From the NCBI RefSeq assembly GCF_001909055.1, contig NZ_LVWI01000048.1:144780-208779 (forward strand): a stretch of 64,000 nt of DNA, given 5' to 3'. This DNA comes from Paenibacillus helianthi (GTDB taxonomy: Bacteria; Bacillota; Bacilli; Paenibacillales; Paenibacillaceae). The notes below the pieces were generated by a model that was not told the DNA's origin, ran no database searches, and worked only from the letters and a program-made list of their open reading frames with translations. The translations under genes were made by a program, and so were the position numbers. Numbering within the stretch: the stretch's first letter is position 1; each line of letters starts with the position of its first letter. Positions 58,463 to 64,000 of this stretch are shown here, in pieces.

Positions 58463-60742
58463 TTATAGTTCAAACTCTTCCGTTGAATCTGAGAGGCCAC
58501 CATTCTGCACACCACTACTATTGGCTACGGCAAGAATATACACCTTATATTTTTTCCCTTTTGTAATTAAGGCTCCATTAACATCCCTCGTCGCAGTCAC
58601 TATTGAAGGATTCGTTCCATTAGGAGCGATCGACTTATAGAACGAAGCTTGCACCCCCAAGGCATCCGTAGAACCAAAGGCCTGTTTGGAAGGAACTACC
58701 AATACCCGGTATTCTGAGATATTCGTCTCAATGGATGATTTGTTGAAACTTATCAGTATTTTACCATCGTTCACACTATACGTTACATTCGTTACAGAGA
58801 TGACCGGGGTCTTACCCGACAAGGTAATGACAGGCGATTCCCCAGACAATACATTAGAACCCGAATAATTCCCGTTTCCGATGGATAACACATACACTTT
58901 ATAGTTAATTCCGTCCTTTATCAAAGCGCCACGCACGTCTCTGGTTGACGAGGTCAATACTTGATTAGTAGTAGATCCAGTTGTACTTACGGTTGTATAG
59001 TAGGTACTCGATACATTATTCGCATCAGATAAGCTGAAGCTGCTGGAATATGACGCGGGCACTACCATAATCCGATACTGGCTAATATAGGTTTCATCCG
59101 TGGCATGAGTAAATGACACCCGCAAATCACGGCCATCACCATAGTCGTCAACATCGCTAACACTTAAGTTAGAAACGGCACTCAAGCTCGAAACATTCAA
59201 CAACATAATATCCGATGAAGCAGATGATAGTACGTTAGCCCCTAAATAAGATCCGCTTCCGATAGATAACACATATACTTTATAGCTAGTGCCATTCTTT
59301 ATCAAATTGCCGCGTACATCTCTTGCTGACGAGTTCAATACTTGATTGGTAGTAGATCCTGTAGTGCTCACGGTTGTATAGTAGGCACTCGATGTATTAT
59401 TCGCGTCAGGTAAGCTAAAGCTGCTGGAATATGATGCGGGTACTACTAAGATTCGGTATTGGCTAATATAGGTTTCATCCGTAGCATGAGTAAATGACAC
59501 CCGCAAATCACGGCCATCATTATAATCGCTAACGTCGCTAACACTCAAGCCAGTGATACCTACGTTTGACAGCGTAATCGCAGATGAAGCAGAAGATAAC
59601 ACATTATTAGCTGCATTACTGCTATCAATCGCCATGACAAACACCCGATAACTAACCCCTGTTTTAACAAGAGCTCCATCCACATCCTTGGCTCCTGAAG
59701 ACAAGATCTGGGAGATGTTAGAACCCGTCTTGCTCACTTGTGTGGAATCAGAACTGGCAACAGCGTTTGCTTTCGCCAAATTAAAAGTTGAATAATTAGC
59801 AGCTTTGATCACGAATATCCGATAAGAACTTACTTTCGTCTCATCTGACAGTTTGTTGAAGCTGACGAATAAATCTCGCCCATCACCGTAGTCGCTGATA
59901 TCATTTACTTTTATATTGCTTAGTAATTCTGCAGTGTTATTTACTAGTGTAATAGGGGAAGACCCACTAGAAAGCGTACTGGCATTATTCCCCTTGCCAA
60001 CCGTCAAGACATAAGCAATATACGCTTGATTACTCTTAATGGAATCGCCGTCAACAGTCCTCGAAGTAGCGGTCAATTTAATCGTAGGATTTGAACCTGT
60101 TGCTAGTACAGCGGAATAATTAGATGAGGCTATCGTTTGTGCTGATGACAGATTAAGGGTATACCCTGCTTTAACAATCAGAACTCGGTAATGATCCACT
60201 AGTGACTCATCTGCCGCTCGAGTGAAGCTAACTTGCAGATCACGGCCGTCACCAAAATCACTTACATCCTGCGCTGCTACACTAGTAGCCGGACCTGCAT
60301 TTCCAACGTTCGGGGCTGAGGTGGTTATAGTCACAACTTTGGTCTTCGGGTTCCATCCCACTTCTCGACCCATAGCTTCACTTACGAACCGTGTCGGAAC
60401 CATTGTTCTGCCCTTCAAATTTAGACCGGGTACATCGAGACTTACAGAGTTATCGTTAATCGTAGCTATCTTGGAGCCGATCTTCAATATAACCGTCGTA
60501 TCATCCTTAGTGGCCGTTACTGTTTGTGTCTTCTGATTCCACTTGATGTTGGCATTAAAGGCTTCAAAGATTGCACGTAACGGTACCATCGTCCGCCCAC
60601 TCACCATTACAGGTGGCTGATCTGTAGACAATGGGACTCCATCAATAATAATACTGATGGGTGTGCCCGCCTGGGCTGGGGATTGAAATATCATCGGAAA
60701 CACTAACAACCCCACTACAATAGAAATCCATAACTTCTTCAC
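58463..60742 (-). CDS. Secreted stalk-domain protein with five tandem repeats
   Basis: 759 residues; GTG start with AGGAGG 8 bp upstream. A signal peptide ends 'SPAQAG'. Residues ~30-145 are a copper amine oxidase N-like domain ('VMVSGRTMVPLRAIFEAFNA', 'TMVPTRFVSEAMGREVGWNP'). The rest is five ~115-130-residue repeats opening 'V-x-DVSDYGDGRDLRVSFTHATDE-x-x-ISQYRI', each ending near 'KVYVLSIGSG...LSS'. Repeats 3 and 4 are almost identical in DNA (about 59030-59170 and 59410-59550), so duplicated recently. A Ca-binding-like 'DYGDGRD' occurs in four repeats. Extracellular; function unknown, no sortase signal. Confidence 0.88.
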   Translation of the reverse strand: MKKLWISIVVGLLVFPMIFQSPAQAGTPISIIIDGVPLSTDQPPVMVSGRTMVPLRAIFEAFNANIKWNQKTQTVTATKDDTTVILKIGSKIATINDNSVSLDVPGLNLKGRTMVPTRFVSEAMGREVGWNPKTKVVTITTSAPNVGNAGPATSVAAQDVSDFGDGRDLQVSFTRAADESLVDHYRVLIVKAGYTLNLSSAQTIASSNYSAVLATGSNPTIKLTATSRTVDGDSIKSNQAYIAYVLTVGKGNNASTLSSGSSPITLVNNTAELLSNIKVNDISDYGDGRDLFVSFNKLSDETKVSSYRIFVIKAANYSTFNLAKANAVASSDSTQVSKTGSNISQILSSGAKDVDGALVKTGVSYRVFVMAIDSSNAANNVLSSASSAITLSNVGITGLSVSDVSDYNDGRDLRVSFTHATDETYISQYRILVVPASYSSSFSLPDANNTSSAYYTTVSTTGSTTNQVLNSSARDVRGNLIKNGTSYKVYVLSIGSGSYLGANVLSSASSDIMLLNVSSLSAVSNLSVSDVDDYGDGRDLRVSFTHATDETYISQYRIMVVPASYSSSFSLSDANNVSSTYYTTVSTTGSTTNQVLTSSTRDVRGALIKDGINYKVYVLSIGNGNYSGSNVLSGESPVITLSGKTPVISVTNVTYSVNDGKILISFNKSSIETNISEYRVLVVPSKQAFGSTDALGVQASFYKSIAPNGTNPSIVTATRDVNGALITKGKKYKVYILAVANSSGVQNGGLSDSTEEFEL

Positions 60743-61011
60743 TAGTTCATCCTCCTGGATATGCTAAAATCCTCATTTTTTTCTATCTATTTGACGCATT
60801 GAAGATGGTAAAAGTTTCTCGATTTACGGGTTACAAAAAAATAACCTATTCCCTGGCATAAGCTATGTATTATAAATGCAAAGAATATTGAATTCCCCCT
60901 AACGCTCTAAGTAACATCTGCCATGTTAATGACGGGGATGAAGGGCCTGCGCTCATTGACGCATGTTGCTGTGAAGTCTTCCTATTCAAGAATCGCTTTT
61001 ATCGTACCTGC

Positions 61012-61965
61012 TCACTTTTGGTAAATCTCCATCCACTGGGTAAGCTGACCCTTCAACCCTTCTCTGGCCGACGCCGGTTCCAGAATTTCAGCATTTGGGC
61101 CATATTGCAGAATCCACTTGGTGAATTCCTTCTCATTGTTGACAGTCACTTCAAACAGCAGGCTGCCATCCTGCTCATCGCTCATCCATGGATGGACAAA
61201 GAGCTCTTCTTCTTTAATATAACGGGCAATTTCAGGGTGAAAGCGCACCTTAAACTTAATATTTTTATTGCCACGGTCAATGGACCAGGTATTTTTCAGA
61301 TACTTTTTAATATTAAAATCGCCTTTATCAAAGCTCTTATCCGTCACCTCCACCTCCTGAAAACGGCTGATTCGGAAAGTCCGGATGGCCTCCTTAAGAT
61401 GGCAGTATCCAATCAGATAAAACCGCTGATCCCGCGGAATCAAGTAATACGGATCAATCACACGCTGTGTAGTAGCATTGCGCGACTGGGAATGATAGAT
61501 AGCCCGAATGCTCCGCTGCTCCACAATCGCGCCGATAATCGGCTGCAGGAAGTTCCGGCTTTCTTTACGGTAAGCAGGTTTACCCATTTGAATAATATCG
61601 CCAATATTCTCAAGTATTGCGTTAGACTTGGATTTTTCCTTGAGATGTGTGCCCATGACCTTATCATAGGCGGTATGGAAGCCTGGGGGAATCTTATCCT
61701 GATTCAGGATAGACGGTAAAAGAGAAAAGGCCATTGCCTCCTGCTCGGAGAAATCCAGCGGATACAAAAAAAACTTACCCATAAACTTATAGCCAGTACC
61801 TCTACCCTCGTTCGTTACAGGCGCAAAATGGCTTATGATCTCCAAATCCCTGTAGACAGTTCTTATGTTCACATCGCATCTGATCGCCAGATCCGAGGCT
61901 GTAATCCCTGGACTGGACTGGATGGCGTTGATAATTTTGAAGATCCGAATTACTTTGTCAGTCAT
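61012..61965 (-). CDS. WYL-domain transcriptional regulator
   Basis: 317 residues; the ATG at 61965 follows AAGGAG by 9 bp. The N-terminal helix-turn-helix reads 'GITASDLAIRCDVNIRTVYR' then 'DLEIISHFAPVTNEGRGTGY'. The WYL domain (~140-230) has 'RAIYHSQSRNATTQRVIDPYY' in pieces and 'DQRFYLIGYCHLKEAIRTFR' (variant FYL for WYL). A C-terminal WCX part ends the chain. Such regulators bind nucleic-acid-like ligands and control stress or defence genes. Alone here, beside the tRNA cluster. Confidence 0.92.
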   Translation of the reverse strand: MTDKVIRIFKIINAIQSSPGITASDLAIRCDVNIRTVYRDLEIISHFAPVTNEGRGTGYKFMGKFFLYPLDFSEQEAMAFSLLPSILNQDKIPPGFHTAYDKVMGTHLKEKSKSNAILENIGDIIQMGKPAYRKESRNFLQPIIGAIVEQRSIRAIYHSQSRNATTQRVIDPYYLIPRDQRFYLIGYCHLKEAIRTFRISRFQEVEVTDKSFDKGDFNIKKYLKNTWSIDRGNKNIKFKVRFHPEIARYIKEEELFVHPWMSDEQDGSLLFEVTVNNEKEFTKWILQYGPNAEILEPASAREGLKGQLTQWMEIYQK

Positions 61966-62084
61966 AGATGTAGGCTCCTTAATTTCCTGGTATTCATGAT
62001 ATTGTGCTCGCCACCCTAATAATATCAGTTCCCTACACTTACTGACTGTCGGCAAAAACACAATACGGTGAAAAGCACAAAAAA

Positions 62085-62105
62085 AACCCTTGCTCCACAA
62101 GGGTT
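62085..62105 (-). terminator. Terminator of the tRNA cluster
   Basis: AACCCTTG / CAAGGGTT hairpin followed on the minus strand by eight T. It stands 17 bp after the last tRNA. Confidence 0.85.
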
Positions 62106-62122
62106 CTCTCGATTAACAATTA

Positions 62123-62193
62123 AGCGGGTGATGGGAATCGAACCCACGCTATCAGCTTGGAAGGCTGAAGTTCTACCATTGAACTACACCCGC
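62123..62193 (-). tRNA. tRNA-Gly (TCC)
   Basis: Cloverleaf complete; anticodon loop CTTCCAA. No encoded CCA. Confidence 0.95.
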
Positions 62194-62205
62194 ACAGGTG
62201 TAAAA

Positions 62206-62279
62206 TCGGGATGACACGATTTGAACATGCGACCCCCTGGTCCCAAACCAGGTGCTCTACCAAGCTGAGCTACATCCCG
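62206..62279 (-). tRNA. tRNA-Pro (TGG)
   Basis: Anticodon loop TTTGGGA; acceptor CGGGATG. No encoded CCA. Confidence 0.95.
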
Positions 62280-62306
62280 TTATTAGAATTGTACTGAAAG
62301 TATAAA

Positions 62307-62383
62307 TGGCGCGCCCTGAGAGATTCGAACTCCCGGCCTTTTGATTCGTAGTCAAACGCTCTATCCAGCTGAGCTAAGGGCGC
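62307..62383 (-). tRNA. tRNA-Arg (ACG)
   Basis: Anticodon loop CTACGAA; acceptor GCGCCCT; CCA encoded. Confidence 0.95.
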
Positions 62384-62393
62384 AAAATCTATA

Positions 62394-62468
62394 TGGAGCG
62401 GACGACGGGAATCGAACCCGCGACCCTCGCCTTGGCAAGGCGATGCTCTACCGCTGAGCCACGTCCGC
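62394..62468 (-). tRNA. tRNA-Gly (GCC)
   Basis: Anticodon loop TTGCCAA; acceptor GCGGACG; CCA encoded. Confidence 0.95.
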
Positions 62469-62475
62469 AAAAACA

Positions 62476-62559
62476 TGGTGCGCGTGAAGGGACTTGAACC
62501 CCCACGTCGTAAAACGCCAGATCCTAAGTCTGGTGCGTCTGCCATTCCGCCACACGCGC
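62476..62559 (-). tRNA. tRNA-Leu (TAG)
   Basis: Long variable arm; anticodon loop CTTAGGA; CCA encoded. Confidence 0.95.
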
Positions 62560-62576
62560 ACACTTTAGAAGAAAAA

Positions 62577-62652
62577 TGGTGAGCCATGAAGGACTCGAAC
62601 CTTCGACACCCTGATTAAAAGTCAGGTGCTCTACCAACTGAGCTAATGGCTC
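62577..62652 (-). tRNA. tRNA-Lys (TTT)
   Basis: Anticodon loop CTTTTAA; acceptor GAGCCAT; CCA encoded. Confidence 0.95.
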
Positions 62653-62662
62653 TTATACATAA

Positions 62663-62737
62663 TGGCTGGGGATATAGGAATCGAACCTATGAATGACGGA
62701 GTCAAAGTCCGTTGCCTTACCGCTTGGCTAATCCCCA
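62663..62737 (-). tRNA. tRNA-Gln (TTG)
   Basis: Anticodon loop CTTTGAC; acceptor TGGGGAT; CCA encoded. Confidence 0.95.
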
Positions 62738-62831
62738 ATATTAATAATTAGCAAAAACACGGGATCGGGTGGATACTCTATACTTCGAGATATAGGATTC
62801 TCAATCCCTGATACCTTGATGCCAATAATAA

Positions 62832-62909
62832 TGGCGGAACCGACGGGATTCGAACCCGCGATCTCCTGCGTGACAGGCAGGCATGTTAGGCCAACTACAC
62901 CACGGTTCC
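62832..62909 (-). tRNA. tRNA-Asp (GTC)
   Basis: Anticodon loop CTGTCAC; acceptor GGAACCG; CCA encoded. A 94-bp gap with no tRNA separates it from tRNA-Gln. Confidence 0.95.
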
Positions 62910-62990
<81 letters not shown>

Positions 62991-63016
62991 TCAGTAAAAA
63001 CTTATCAAAAGCACTA

Positions 63017-63092
63017 TGGTGGAGGCTGAGGGGTTCGAACCCCCGACCCTCTGCTTGTAAGGCAGATGCTCTCCCAGCTGAGCTAAGCCTCC
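63017..63092 (-). tRNA. tRNA-Val (TAC)
   Basis: Anticodon loop CTTACAA; acceptor GGAGGCT; CCA encoded. Confidence 0.95.
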
Positions 63093-63098
63093 ATAATA

Positions 63099-63170
63099 TG
63101 ACCCGTATGGGATTCGAACCCATGTTACCTCCGTGAAAGGGAGGTGTCTTAACCCCTTGACCAACGGGCC
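63099..63170 (-). tRNA. tRNA-Glu (TTC)
   Basis: Anticodon loop CTTTCAC; no encoded CCA. Confidence 0.95.
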
Positions 63171-63209
63171 ATGATTTAAATAAAAATAACGTTTAAGGAT
63201 GTAACGCAA

Positions 63210-63299
63210 CGGAGAGAGAGGGATTCGAACCCTCGAGACGCTTGTGGCGCCTACACGATTTCCAATCGTGCTCCTTCGGCCAAACTCGGACACCTCTCC
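63210..63299 (-). tRNA. tRNA-Ser (GGA)
   Basis: Long variable arm; anticodon loop TTGGAAA; no encoded CCA. Confidence 0.95.
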
Positions 63300-63303
63300 A
63301 TAG

Positions 63304-63379
63304 TGGCTCCCCGAACAGGACTCGAACCTGTGACAACTCGATTAACAGTCGAGTGCTCTACCAACTGAGCTATCAGGGA
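63304..63379 (-). tRNA. tRNA-Asn (GTT)
   Basis: Anticodon loop CTGTTAA; acceptor TCCCTGA; CCA encoded. Confidence 0.95.
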
Positions 63380-63382
63380 AAA

Positions 63383-63459
<77 letters not shown>

Positions 63460-63485
63460 TTTTATCTTATGTAATTGTTATGGGC

Positions 63486-63510
63486 AAAAAAAATACCACA
63501 GAGTGTGGTT
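63486..63510 (-). terminator. Hairpin with T-run between 5S rRNA and tRNA-Ile
   Basis: Minus strand ACCACACTCTGTGGT followed by A and TTTTTTTT. It looks like an intrinsic terminator for the rRNA operon, yet 14 tRNA genes follow on the same strand. Confidence 0.75.
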
Positions 63511-63514
63511 GTCC

Positions 63515-63631
63515 GCTTGGCGGCGTCCTACTCTCCCAGGACCCTTCGGTCCAAGTACCATCGGCGCTGGAGGGCTTAACGGTCGTGTTCGGGATGGGTA
63601 CGCGTGGAACCCCTCCGCTATCGCCACCAAA
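63515..63631 (-). rRNA. rrf: 5S ribosomal RNA
   Basis: 117 nt; begins TTTGGTGGCGATAGCG and ends GGACGCCGCCAAGC on the minus strand, with the central 'CCGAACACGACCG' segment. Normal Bacillales form. Confidence 0.95.
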
Positions 63632-63708
63632 CGGGCATTTACAGCGTAAATGCTTCAGGAACCTTCATTCCTGAAAACTGAATCCGAAACGAATCTGCAT
63701 TTTATGAT

Positions 63709-64000
<292 letters not shown>

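Overview
The window reads as chromosomal DNA of a Gram-positive, spore-forming firmicute, most likely a Paenibacillus. The reasons are the YesM/YesN-type sensor and regulator pairs beside sugar ABC transporters, a YjcZ-like spore microprotein, copper-amine-oxidase-N ('stalk') secreted proteins, AGGAGG-type ribosome sites, and many GTG/TTG starts. The genus call is inference. No phage, insertion sequence or CRISPR array was seen.

Layout. 1-5959: a sugar ABC transporter (binding protein cut by the window edge, two permeases) divergent from a YesM/YesN pair. 6052-11375: a spore microprotein, a small conserved protein, an SGNH esterase, a YicI-type alpha-xylosidase and a cupin-AraC regulator, suggesting use of xylose-decorated oligosaccharides. 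11391-13801: a dispersed repeat cluster and a 709-residue protein with a C-terminal methyltransferase. 14047-15634: an AT-rich two-gene unit of an AAA ATPase and a PD-(D/E)XK-like nuclease, the best candidate here for an undescribed (possibly defence) system. 15922-24112: an alpha/beta hydrolase, a probable oxidoreductase/radical-SAM/two-component operon, threonine synthase, a CYTH protein and a membrane protein. 24113-25125: a repeat-rich stretch without a confident gene.

25126-37536: a galactomannan-type locus. Alpha-galactosidase (GH36) and beta-mannosidase (GH2) diverge from a binding protein, two permeases, a YesM/YesN pair and a spermidine-synthase-like gene. A cre site lies before the binding protein. 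37533-47220: a chemosensory set (MCP, CheW, CheA with an extra CheW domain) runs straight into a partner-switching set (STAS antagonist, anti-sigma-type kinase, PAS-PP2C phosphatase), preceded by a GAF/LuxR regulator. No CheY, CheB or CheR is present.

47519-62000: an exonuclease, two MerR regulators with 19-bp-spacer promoters, a carboxymuconolactone decarboxylase family protein, aroD, rbsK, two secreted stalk-domain proteins, an alpha-glucan phosphorylase, a diguanylate cyclase, catalase and a WYL regulator. 62085-64000: the end of an rRNA operon on the minus strand (23S 3' end, 5S) followed by 14 tRNA genes.

Three families of non-coding repeats recur: a 51-bp-phased dyad repeat (11391-11570 and 24568-24747), a GAAACGG...CCGTTTC stem-loop (17021, 52057, 58360), and a roughly 66-bp tandem repeat before the beta-mannosidase gene.
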